A stretch of 9,818 nucleotides of DNA from an uncultured Lachnospiraceae bacterium (GTDB taxonomy: Bacteria; Bacillota_A; Clostridia; Lachnospirales; Lachnospiraceae), in NCBI GenBank assembly GCA_910585655.1, contig CAJUFW010000054.1, forward strand, positions 1-9,818, written 5' to 3'. The notes under the pieces are model-generated. The model did not search any database, had not been told where the DNA came from, and was given only the letters and a program-made list of their open reading frames with translations. This document shows, piece by piece, positions 1-5,510 of this stretch (its first letter is position 1; each line of letters begins with the position of its first letter). A program made the position numbers and the translations under genes.

Positions 1-36
1 TTTTGATTTTAATAAAGTTTCAATCCATAGATCCAT
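1..36 (-). CDS. 5' end of an unidentified gene (12 codons, runs off the window)
   Basis: Reading the minus strand from position 36 gives ATG followed by eleven sense codons, MDLWIETLLKSK, up to the window edge. An AAGGGAG ribosome binding site sits six bases before the ATG. The start is 45 bases beyond the stop codon of the MazG-like gene on the same strand, with no terminator seen between, so the two are probably cotranscribed. Twelve residues are too few to name a family. The good ribosome binding site and same-strand spacing are the only support that this is a real start. Confidence 0.55.
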   Translation of the reverse strand, partial: MDLWIETLLKSK

Positions 37-81
37 TTTTGGCTCCCTTCTGTAAAGAAATATCATGTGTGTGTAAAATCC

Positions 82-426
82 TTACCAACGCTCCATATTT
101 CGGTGATGCTTTTCCAAGTAAACTTCTTTTAATTCCTCAATAGAAATATCATAACAAAGCAGCGCGTCGTTAAAGTACATCATGACATCGGTCAATTCTT
201 CTATAAAATGCCTGCGTACTTTTGTATCTTTCATAATACGCTCATTTCCTTCTTTTTTTATAACATCTGCGGCTTCTCCCAGCTCGATCATCAGCCAGAG
301 AAAGGTTTTTAAACTGGCTTCTGGGGTTAAAGGTTCCCATTTATCTTTGTATTTTTCCTGGAGCTGGCGTTGAATTTCCTGCATTTCACAAAATCCAAAA
401 TCGGGTGTGTGGTACGATGATTCCAT
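82..426 (-). CDS. MazG-like nucleotide pyrophosphohydrolase (dUTPase-like, all-alpha NTP-PPase)
   Basis: This 114-residue, mostly helical protein matches the single-domain MazG / all-alpha NTP pyrophosphatase pattern. Family members cleave (d)NTPs to (d)NMP and pyrophosphate and often act as cytosolic house-cleaning enzymes. The Mg2+-binding signature is visible as E48-L-G-E51 on one helix and E77-L-T-D80 on a later one, the ExxE...ExxD arrangement of the superfamily. The C-terminal KHHRNMERW resembles the usual K-H-x-x-N-M-x-R-W ending. No signal peptide or membrane segment is present. The start is supported by an AAGGAGG site five bases before the ATG. It lies divergent from sipL and has its own promoter. 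Substrate preference (dUTP, dCTP or damaged nucleotides) cannot be told from sequence. Confidence 0.82.
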   Translation of the reverse strand: MESSYHTPDFGFCEMQEIQRQLQEKYKDKWEPLTPEASLKTFLWLMIELGEAADVIKKEGNERIMKDTKVRRHFIEELTDVMMYFNDALLCYDISIEELKEVYLEKHHRNMERW

Positions 427-475
427 AGCGTCCTCCTTCGTTGATAAATAGTGATAGGGTCTCTTTATTATGTAT

Positions 476-504
476 AGTTTATCGTATCATAGCGGTATCG
501 TCAA
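476..504 (-). promoter_or_regulatory. Sigma-A-type promoter for the MazG-like gene
   Basis: On the minus strand a TTGACG -35 box (499-504) and a TAAACT -10 box (476-481) are separated by exactly 17 bases. Transcription would start near 470, giving a leader of about 44 nt before the ATG at 426. The -35 box is good (5 of 6), the -10 box moderate (4 of 6). Confidence 0.6.
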
Positions 505-546
505 GGAGAGAATAGCCGGATTTAGAGCAATTAATTTTATGGGATT

Positions 547-576
547 GTCATATCTTGAGGACAGGCGGCATAGAAT
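547..576 (+). promoter_or_regulatory. Sigma-E-like (mother-cell sporulation) promoter for sipL
   Basis: GTCATATC (547-554) followed after 14 bases by CATAGAAT (569-576) fits the sigma-E consensus (ATATT-like -35, CATACAAT-like -10, 14-15 base spacer). The start point would be near 583, some 37 bases before the sipL ATG, and the gene has a strong AGGAGG site (607-612) seven bases ahead of it. Known sipL is expressed in the mother cell under sigma-E, so motif and gene agree. Sigma-K recognises similar -10 boxes and cannot be fully excluded. Confidence 0.6.
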
Positions 577-619
577 TCTGTTAGATAAAGTCTGCGGTAT
601 GTATATAGGAGGATGATCT

Positions 620-2383
620 ATGGAGCTTGTAAAAAAGTTGGTTTCGGTCAATCAGGGCAGATGCCGGGGAAGTATCCAGCTTACCCTTGACGACGACTTT
701 AACGTACCAGACCGGAAGCCGGATGTGCGCCAGATTGTAGCGGAGCAGGGGGAAATTCATACCAATGAGGTGACGCCAAACGGGGATAAAGTGCAGTTAG
801 ATGGGACACTGCAGTTCCAGATATTTTATATCAGCGAAGGGGAAGGCGGCAGAATGCAGGGAATGAATGGGGAAATTCCCTTTCAGGAGTGGGTGAACCT
901 GCCGGAAGTCTGCCAAAGCCAGGTGATGGTAAAGTGGATTTTGGAGGATTTAAGCGTAGAAGTAATCAATTCCAGAAAGATCAGCGTACGCGCTATCGTA
1001 ACGGCGCATGTAAAGGGAGAGGAGGGGACGATGGAAGAGATCGTCTCCGATTTGTCAGAGACTTCCTTTGGCGGAGGCGGGAGTTTGCCTGAAACAAGCT
1101 GGGGGCTTTCATCAGAACCGTATTTTGGCAGTGAACAAAGTGGCGGAGATAGTTGGGACGGCGAGGAGGAATGGGAGACGCCGGTAGCTTCCAGTAGCAG
1201 TTCCGGCAGTATGTCATTCGGCAGCCGTCCGTTTGGCAGCCGTTCGGTTGACGGGGCGGCGGAGGGCTGTATTCAGAGCAAACGGAAAACTTTGCCGCTG
1301 ACTCAGCAACGGATGGCTAAAAAAGATACTTTCCGGGTAAAGGATGAATACATATTGCCTGCTGCCAAGCCGGATATCGAAGAAATCGTCTATCAAGAGG
1401 TATCGTTGCGCGGGGTAGAGATCCGGCTGCAGGACGATAAATTCAGCTTAAAGGGCGAACTGTATTTTATGATTTTCTACTACGGGGGTGAAACAGATAA
1501 GTTACAGTTTTTGGAATTGGAGCTGCCGTTTTCCGGAACACCGGAATGTATTGGCTGTACCCAGGATATGATACCGGATGTAGAGGTTGGCATTTTGAAA
1601 AAGGATATCCAAATCAAACCAGACGAGGACGGCGAAGAACGGATTTTGGATGTAGAGGTGATTTTGGAACTGTCAGTCAAAACGTATGGTGAAGAGCGAC
1701 TGGATATGTTAGAGGATTTTTATGCAACAGATCGTCGTCTGGAGCCGGTTTATAAAGAGCTGGAATTACAGGAGCTAAGCGGGCGTTACAGCAACAAGCT
1801 TCGTTTAAACAACCGAATTCAGCTTCCGGAATCGGCGCCGGGTATTTTACAGCTATGCGGCACCAGCGGGACAGTCAAAGTAGACGAGTGCAGTCAGGAG
1901 GGAAATTCCATCCGGGTAGAGGGAATCGTAGAGCTGCCTATTTTGTATATTACACCAGAAGATACGACACCGGTCTATTCAGTAAAGGGGATGCTGCCGT
2001 TTGAAGAACTGATACCAGTGGAAGGCTTTTTGGAGCAGGATACTTATGAAGTAAAGCCTGTGATTGACCAGGTGGCGCTCTCCCTGTTAGACGGCAGGGA
2101 AATAGACGCCAAGGCTACGTTGAACCTGGACACCTTTTTATTCCGTAAAGCAGGGGAAAAGGTGATCACAGGATATACAGAAGCAGAGATACCAGAGGAA
2201 GAGGTACAGAATATGCCAGGGATTACCGGATATTATGTACAGGACGGGGATTCGTGGTGGACAGTGGGACGGAAATATCGTGTCCCTGTGGATAAGCTAA
2301 AGCGAATGAATGAGGCTTTGACCGGAGAACTAGAACCAGGGATGCGTGTGCTGGTACAAAAGGAAAGTGTGTACCGGAGGTAG
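620..2383 (+). CDS. sipL: SipL-type spore coat morphogenesis protein (SPOCS/DUF3794 repeats plus LysM)
   Basis: This 587-residue protein has three SPOCS (DUF3794) domains at roughly residues 25-135, 237-355 and 398-505. Two carry the recognisable KPD[VI]xx-IV core (FNVPDRKPDVRQIV and LPAAKPDIEEIV). A C-terminal LysM domain (about 537-582) ends the protein. In C. difficile, SipL binds the ATPase SpoIVA through LysM and is needed to encase the forespore in coat, so a mother-cell cytoplasmic role at the forespore surface is expected. No signal peptide is seen. Residues about 145-220 between SPOCS 1 and 2 are low-complexity Gly/Ser/acidic sequence with several Trp, probably a disordered linker. 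Total length is somewhat above the roughly 500 residues I recall for SipL. The start is fixed by AGGAGG seven bases upstream. Related DUF3794-LysM exosporium or coat proteins are the alternative, but domain count and the ispE/spoIIR neighbourhood favour SipL. Confidence 0.85.
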   Translation: MELVKKLVSVNQGRCRGSIQLTLDDDFNVPDRKPDVRQIVAEQGEIHTNEVTPNGDKVQLDGTLQFQIFYISEGEGGRMQGMNGEIPFQEWVNLPEVCQSQVMVKWILEDLSVEVINSRKISVRAIVTAHVKGEEGTMEEIVSDLSETSFGGGGSLPETSWGLSSEPYFGSEQSGGDSWDGEEEWETPVASSSSSGSMSFGSRPFGSRSVDGAAEGCIQSKRKTLPLTQQRMAKKDTFRVKDEYILPAAKPDIEEIVYQEVSLRGVEIRLQDDKFSLKGELYFMIFYYGGETDKLQFLELELPFSGTPECIGCTQDMIPDVEVGILKKDIQIKPDEDGEERILDVEVILELSVKTYGEERLDMLEDFYATDRRLEPVYKELELQELSGRYSNKLRLNNRIQLPESAPGILQLCGTSGTVKVDECSQEGNSIRVEGIVELPILYITPEDTTPVYSVKGMLPFEELIPVEGFLEQDTYEVKPVIDQVALSLLDGREIDAKATLNLDTFLFRKAGEKVITGYTEAEIPEEEVQNMPGITGYYVQDGDSWWTVGRKYRVPVDKLKRMNEALTGELEPGMRVLVQKESVYRR

Positions 2384-2396
2384 AGGGAGGAAAAGC

Positions 2397-2430
2397 ATAG
2401 GGGCAGGTAGTACCTGTTCCTATCTTTTTT
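2397..2430 (+). terminator. Intrinsic terminator after sipL
   Basis: A 12-base-pair stem (arms near 2397-2408 and 2412-2423, with two G-U pairs and a three-base loop) is followed directly by C and six T (2425-2430). It lies 14 bases after the sipL stop codon, so sipL is monocistronic in this direction. Confidence 0.88.
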
Positions 2431-2579
2431 ATATGATAGGAAAGTTCTCCGGGCGGGATGCACACTCGCGCGCATGGAGGTATTTGAGATAAGGGGAAAA
2501 TCCATATGAAAAATAATTTCTATTGTAGGATAAGTGTATATTTCTGGTCTTTTACATATAATTTTAATGGAAAGCCCTA

Positions 2580-2608
2580 TTGACTTTCCTCTTTGTGCTT
2601 GTTAGAAT
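2580..2608 (+). promoter_or_regulatory. Strong sigma-A promoter with no intact gene downstream
   Basis: TTGACT (2580-2585), a 17-base spacer, then TAGAAT (2603-2608) with a TG one base upstream (extended -10, TGTTAGAAT). This is the best vegetative promoter in the window. Transcription would start near 2615 and run to the terminator at 2873-2920, making an RNA of about 300 nt. The first ATG (2641) has no ribosome binding site and its frame closes after 26 codons. Confidence 0.65.
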
Positions 2609-2640
2609 GTAAGTACAAAGAAAGTTTACCACTGACCGAT

Positions 2641-2815
2641 ATGTGGTATATAAATGGTCGGGTCGAAAGTATAGTCCTTCGCTGTAAGGCGGCAGAAGAA
2701 TACATAGAACGAGAAGGCTAGAAAAGTCGTAGGTATGTTAAAGCGTGGTATAAAGTTCACGCCAACACAGCCAGATGTTATGGCGATATTGGAAAAACTG
2801 GGAGAGCATAGATAG
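2641..2815 (+). pseudogene. Possible frameshifted remnant of a small helical protein
   Basis: Frame A, from ATG 2641 to TAG 2719-2721, encodes 26 residues ending in KAAEEYIEREG. Frame B is open from 2708, contains ATG 2735, and ends at TAG 2813-2815 with TPTQPDVMAILEKLGEHR. Both frames are open only between 2708 and 2718. One extra base there would join them into a single helical protein of about 57 residues (…AAEEYIER-KARKVVGMLKRG…). Neither ATG has a good ribosome binding site, and no slippery heptamer is present, so programmed frameshifting is unlikely. The family is not recognised. This is an inference from protein-like composition only. Confidence 0.25.
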
Positions 2816-2872
2816 CGATTTTTGCTGGTGTAATCATTACATGGTTCTGGCAGATTGAGGAAAAATAAGAAG

Positions 2873-2920
2873 GAGCAGGGATGCCGACAAGCGGTATCTC
2901 TGCTCTTTGTTTTCTTTTTT
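2873..2920 (+). terminator. Strong intrinsic terminator between convergent units
   Basis: A 14-base-pair stem (2873-2886 with 2892-2905, two G-U pairs, loop ACAAG) is followed by TTTGTTTTCTTTTTT (2906-2920). The U-tract shows it acts on the plus strand, ending the unit that starts near 2615. On the other strand the stem is followed by CTTCTTATTTTTC, so it may also stop transcription of the minus-strand gene whose stop codon is at 2936. Confidence 0.9.
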
Positions 2921-2935
2921 AAGTTCGACAGTCAA

Positions 2936-3565
2936 TTATGCTTCGCTGCCTTCTGTGCCATTCTTCCAAGCGTTGAATTTTTCTACAGTAGCATCGTAGG
3001 TTTTCTGACAAATGTCAGGAAGCTTGCTGCCCCATGCGCCGGTAGCGCGCTCAAAGCCCTTTTTGAAAGCAGCTAGCATTTCGTCTGCTTTGCCGGCATC
3101 GTTACCAGCTAATGCCTTGGCAAAGGATAAAAGGCGGTCAGAGGTCTGCTCTACGCCCCAATAGCCATCCTCGGCAATATCAGCCTTCGCCTGTGCGATG
3201 GTCTTTGCGTCAGCGGTCAGGTTCCCGGAACGAAGAAAGGCATACATATCGACGCCGTTAGTCTTTTTCCAGGTATTTGCCTGTTGGCTTAACATCTTGT
3301 TGACTATGTTCTGCATTTGCTGCTTACGCTGTTCTAAGTCTGCCTTCATCTGGCTGACAATAGCAGCGTTCTCTGCCTTGGTAGGCTTTTTGGAAGAACT
3401 GGTGTTGGTAGCAGGCTTGCTAGGCTCATATACGGCACCCTGCTCTGTATTCTTATTAGCAGAGGAGGTCGTGGAGGAATCCGCTGTCTTATTTGTCTTT
3501 GTGTTGGTATAAGAAGCGGCATTCGTATAAGCGCTGCCTGTGGAGGAAACTCCGTTTGTATACAT
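2936..3565 (-). CDS. Uncharacterised protein, Ser/Thr/Asn-rich N-terminus; possible sigma-D regulon member
   Basis: The protein has 209 residues and no signal peptide, membrane segment or catalytic motif that I recognise. Residues 1-62 are low complexity, rich in S, T, N, K and A, with repeated Y-T-N near the start, and are probably disordered. Residues 62-97 look like a long helix rich in K, Q and M. Residues about 110-203 form a compact domain with EDGYWGVEQTSDRLLSFAKA (132-151) and LPDICQKTYDATVEKFNAW (182-200). From memory, this pattern recurs in uncharacterised clostridial proteins, but I cannot assign a family name. The start is supported by AAGGAG eight bases before the ATG. Upstream lie a sigma-D-like promoter and a GGA-loop hairpin, which hint at a motility-linked, possibly secreted protein. 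It sits convergent to the 2615 unit and divergent from ispE, interrupting the sporulation cluster. Function is unknown. Confidence 0.78.
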   Translation of the reverse strand: MYTNGVSSTGSAYTNAASYTNTKTNKTADSSTTSSANKNTEQGAVYEPSKPATNTSSSKKPTKAENAAIVSQMKADLEQRKQQMQNIVNKMLSQQANTWKKTNGVDMYAFLRSGNLTADAKTIAQAKADIAEDGYWGVEQTSDRLLSFAKALAGNDAGKADEMLAAFKKGFERATGAWGSKLPDICQKTYDATVEKFNAWKNGTEGSEA

Positions 3566-3588
3566 GTCTAAGACTCCTTTCTAAGCGC

Positions 3589-3606
3589 GGCATCATCCAT
3601 GATGCC
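3589..3606 (-). promoter_or_regulatory. Leader hairpin with GGA loop (possible CsrA site) ahead of the 209-residue gene
   Basis: On the minus strand GGCATCA-TGGA-TGATGCC forms a 7-base-pair stem with a TGGA loop. The sequence CATGGATG in and around the loop resembles the CsrA consensus (ACARGGATG), which is typically presented in a hairpin loop. A second GGA lies in the ribosome binding site (AAAGGAGT) about 10 bases downstream. The two-site arrangement recalls the CsrA-controlled flagellin leader of B. subtilis. This is a motif match only. As DNA it is also a perfect 8+8 inverted repeat with a 2-base gap, so a protein operator is the alternative. Confidence 0.4.
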
Positions 3607-3630
3607 AATATAGGTTCACTTGTATTCCAT

Positions 3631-3657
3631 ATATCGGATAAAAAACGGAAATTCTTA
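3631..3657 (-). promoter_or_regulatory. Sigma-D (sigma-28, flagellar) type promoter for the 209-residue gene
   Basis: On the minus strand TAAG (3654-3657), a 15-base spacer and TCCGATAT (3631-3638) match the sigma-28/sigma-D consensus TAAA-N15-GCCGATAT at 3 of 4 and 7 of 8 positions with ideal spacing. The start would be near 3624, giving a leader of about 59 nt. No convincing sigma-A promoter was seen on this strand in the same interval. No flagellar gene is in the window, so the assignment rests on the motif alone. Confidence 0.5.
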
Positions 3658-3665
3658 ACCGTTTC

Positions 3666-3685
3666 CTGGGAAATCTCTGGGAAAT
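3666..3685 (+). repeat. Two 9-base direct repeats with an 11-base period between divergent promoters
   Basis: CTGGGAAAT occurs at 3666-3674 and again at 3677-3685, one helical turn apart. The first copy also completes a near-palindrome TTTCC-TG-GGAAA (3662-3673). It lies just upstream of both the minus-strand sigma-D-like -35 (3657) and the plus-strand ispE -35 (3698), a typical place for a regulator to bind. No specific regulator is recognised. Confidence 0.4.
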
Positions 3686-3697
3686 GTATTTTCTGTG

Positions 3698-3726
3698 TTG
3701 CAAGAAGGGACAATATGACGTAAAAT
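3698..3726 (+). promoter_or_regulatory. Sigma-A promoter for ispE
   Basis: TTGCAA (3698-3703), a 17-base spacer and TAAAAT (3721-3726). Transcription would start near 3733, leaving a leader of about 90 nt before ispE. A second candidate nearer the gene (TTGTTT 3768-3773, TAGAAT 3789-3794) has only a 15-base spacer and is weaker. Confidence 0.6.
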
Positions 3727-3824
3727 AAAAGCAGAAAACAGTGTATACAAAGTACAGGAAAGTCAAGTTGTTTGATATCGAAGATGTGTAGAATACAAAG
3801 GAAGGGTGTTGGGTGGAGTAAAAA

Positions 3825-4769
3825 ATGAAGCAGATAAAGCTAAAGGCATATGGAAAAATAAATTTGGGACTGGATATTGTCGGAAGAAGAGAGGACGGCT
3901 ATCATGAGGTAAGAATGATCATGCAGACCGTGGGAATTTATGACAGATTATATATGGAACGGGTTTCCACGGATCGTGTTTCCCTGGAAACCAATCTGGC
4001 GTATCTGCCTACGGGAGAAGGAAACCTGGTGTGCCGCGCGATTGAATTGCTAAGGCAGGAATTTCATATCCGGCAGGGCGTGCATGTCAGGTTGCAGAAG
4101 TTTATTCCGGTAGCGGCAGGTATGGCTGGTGGCAGCGCGGATGCGGCGGCGGCGCTGGTAGGGATGAATTATCTGTTTCGGCTTCGTCTTTCCAAGGAAG
4201 AGCTGATGAAGAGAGGCTTGCGTTTGGGTGCGGATGTTCCCTATTGTATTCTGCGGAGGACGGCGCTTTCAGAAGGGATTGGAGAAAAGCTGACGCCGCT
4301 TCCGGCTCCTCCGGACTGTCATATATTGATTGCAAAGCCCAAAGCAAGCGCTTCGACAAAGCTGATCTATGAAAGGTACGACGCCTGTACTTCAGTCTGT
4401 CATCCGGATATTGACGCTATGTTAGAAGGGCTTCGGCAGCGGGATTTGAAGCAGATAACAGGGGCAATGGGCAATGTATTAGAACCGGTAACGGCGGCGG
4501 AATGCCCGGTGATCGAGGAAATCAAGCGAGTGATGACGGCAGGAGGAGCGCTCCGGGCGATGATGACCGGCAGCGGTACGACGGTGTTTGGTCTCTTCCA
4601 AAAGGAAGACGAGGCAAAGCAGGTCAGAGAGCAGTTAAGACAGGATACAAGGATACGTCAGATTTATTTGAGCAGGTGGTTCCATCCGCTGCAGCGTCCA
4701 CAAATGGAAAAACAAACAGCAAAAGAAAGGGATGAGAGGGTTGAAGGATTTTCAGGTGACAATCAATGA
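3825..4769 (+). CDS. ispE: 4-diphosphocytidyl-2-C-methyl-D-erythritol kinase (IspE)
   Basis: IspE is a cytosolic GHMP kinase that phosphorylates CDP-methylerythritol with ATP, the fourth step of the MEP route to isoprenoid precursors. The N-terminus KAYGKINLGLDI carries the substrate-site lysine K11 and N13. The ATP-binding GHMP motif PVAAGMAGGSADAAAA starts at P95, the catalytic aspartate is D137 in GADVPYC, and the third GHMP motif is MMTGSGTTVFGLF near the C-terminus. The protein has 314 residues, slightly longer than the usual 280-300. The extra polar tail (KQTAKERDERVEG…) coincides with the overlap into the next gene, so it may be poorly conserved. The start is supported by GGTGGAG six bases before the ATG. 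It heads a block with gntR and spoIIR and has its own promoter. Confidence 0.95.
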   Translation: MKQIKLKAYGKINLGLDIVGRREDGYHEVRMIMQTVGIYDRLYMERVSTDRVSLETNLAYLPTGEGNLVCRAIELLRQEFHIRQGVHVRLQKFIPVAAGMAGGSADAAAALVGMNYLFRLRLSKEELMKRGLRLGADVPYCILRRTALSEGIGEKLTPLPAPPDCHILIAKPKASASTKLIYERYDACTSVCHPDIDAMLEGLRQRDLKQITGAMGNVLEPVTAAECPVIEEIKRVMTAGGALRAMMTGSGTTVFGLFQKEDEAKQVREQLRQDTRIRQIYLSRWFHPLQRPQMEKQTAKERDERVEGFSGDNQ

Positions 4770-5409
4770 ATATATGCCTTTGCGTGACGTAGTATTCCAC
4801 ACGCTGCGGCGTGCGATTTTGATGGGAGAGTTAGAGCCTGGGGAGCGTCTGATGGAGCTGCAGCTGACGGAAAAGCTGGGAGTAAGCCGGACGCCGATCC
4901 GGGAAGCGATCCGGAAGCTGGAGCTGGAAGGACTGGTGGTAATGGTGCCGCGGAAGGGAGCGGCAGTGGCAAGAATTACGAAAAAAGATTTGCTGGACGT
5001 GCTGGAAGTGCGCTGCAGTCTGGAGGAGTTGGCAGTCGATCTGGCATGCGAGCGGATTTCAGAAGAAGCTTTGCAGCAGTTGGAACATAGCATGAAAGAG
5101 TTTCAGGAGAGCTTTTCCGGAGAGGATATTACGGTAATTGCAGAACGGGACATCCAATTTCATGATATTATTTTTGAGGCGACCAATAACCGGCGTCTGA
5201 TTCAGATGGTAAGCAATCTCCAAGAGCAGATGTATCGCTATCGGATTGAGCATTTGAAAAATCCGGATACTTATTCACAGATTTTACAGGAACATGAAGA
5301 GATTTTGTTCTGCCTGCAAAAACGAAAAAAGGAAGAGGCAAAGGCGGCGATTCGCCGTCATATTACCAATCAGGTAGAGGAAGTCAGCCGGACAATTAAA
5401 GATCAATAA
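4756..5409 (+). CDS. GntR-family transcriptional regulator, FadR/FCD subfamily
   Basis: The N-terminal winged helix-turn-helix is clear (PLRDVVFHTLRRAIL, then ERLMELQLTEKLGVSRTPIREAIRKLELEGLV and the wing VPRKGAAVA). An all-helical FCD effector domain follows, with the usual metal-ligand pattern D-x3-H in RDIQFHD, H in EHEEIL and H in RRHI. Effector and targets are unknown; FCD regulators usually sense small organic acids. I chose the GTG at 4756 because AAGGA lies seven bases ahead, which gives 217 residues. The ATG at 4732 (225 residues) and TTG at 4741 are in frame, but the ATG has no properly spaced ribosome binding site. Any of these overlaps the 3' end of ispE (14-38 bases), so translation is probably coupled. 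It lies 101 bases before spoIIR with no terminator seen between. Confidence 0.9.
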   Translation: MTINEYMPLRDVVFHTLRRAILMGELEPGERLMELQLTEKLGVSRTPIREAIRKLELEGLVVMVPRKGAAVARITKKDLLDVLEVRCSLEELAVDLACERISEEALQQLEHSMKEFQESFSGEDITVIAERDIQFHDIIFEATNNRRLIQMVSNLQEQMYRYRIEHLKNPDTYSQILQEHEEILFCLQKRKKEEAKAAIRRHITNQVEEVSRTIKDQ

Positions 5410-5510
5410 CAAGCAATAAGCGCAACTTAAGTATAAATCAAAAAAATAAGGGTATTCTCTTACTATGAGAAAACGCCGGATAGGACGGCGAAAACAGGGA
5501 GGGAATACCG

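Larger units (their letters stand above)
2615..2920 (+). other. Possible free-standing transcription unit: small RNA gene or relic of a small protein gene
   Basis: These roughly 300 bases lie between a strong promoter and a strong terminator and lack a convincing reading frame. They make up most of the 551-base gap between sipL and the next gene. The first part of that gap (2431-2579) shows no clear feature beyond a short GC-rich patch around 2450-2475. Short stems are visible, for example GCGTG/CACGC around 2743-2763, CCTT/AAGG around 2676-2689, and TGTAA/TTACA at 2829-2841. I compared it by eye with 6S, RNase P, tmRNA, SRP, T-box and common riboswitch cores and recognise none of them. Two adjacent short frames look protein-like (listed separately), so a frameshifted gene remnant is an equal alternative. 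Confidence 0.35.

Noticed and set aside
993..1217. Open frames on the opposite strand or other frames within sipL, ispE, spoIIR, ddl and the reductase (for example 993-1217, 1214-1396, 5938-6462, 6908-7546, 8692-9051)
   Set aside because: They overlap well-supported genes, lack ribosome binding sites and have shadow-like composition (Pro/Ser/Arg-rich).
2474..2583. Two tiny ATGA-overlapping frames (11 codons from 2474, 25 codons from 2506), the second with AAGGGGA ahead of it
   Set aside because: Very short, aromatic-rich, no recognisable motif, and the second runs into the -35 box of the 2580 promoter; most likely chance.
2829..2841. Odd palindrome TGTAAT-C-ATTACA as an operator
   Set aside because: Isolated, far from the 2580 promoter and just before the terminator; short enough to be chance.
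2615..2920. Known structured RNA (6S, RNase P, tmRNA, SRP RNA, T-box, common riboswitches) in the gene-poor gap
   Set aside because: None of the conserved core sequences of these families could be found by eye in the segment.
3768..3794. Second sigma-A promoter candidate for ispE (TTGTTT, TAGAAT)
   Set aside because: The spacer is only 15 bases and there is no extended -10; the promoter at 3698-3726 has correct spacing.
5431..5460. GTATA with a 15-base spacer before GGTATTCTCT as a sigma-F promoter for spoIIR
   Set aside because: The -35 and spacing fit, and sigma-F control of spoIIR is expected, but the -10 matches the consensus only at GG, R and the last base; not strong enough to annotate.
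5474..5489. CGCCG/CGGCG hairpin before spoIIR as a terminator after gntR
   Set aside because: Only five base pairs with a six- to seven-base loop and followed by AAAA, not T; at most a minor leader structure.
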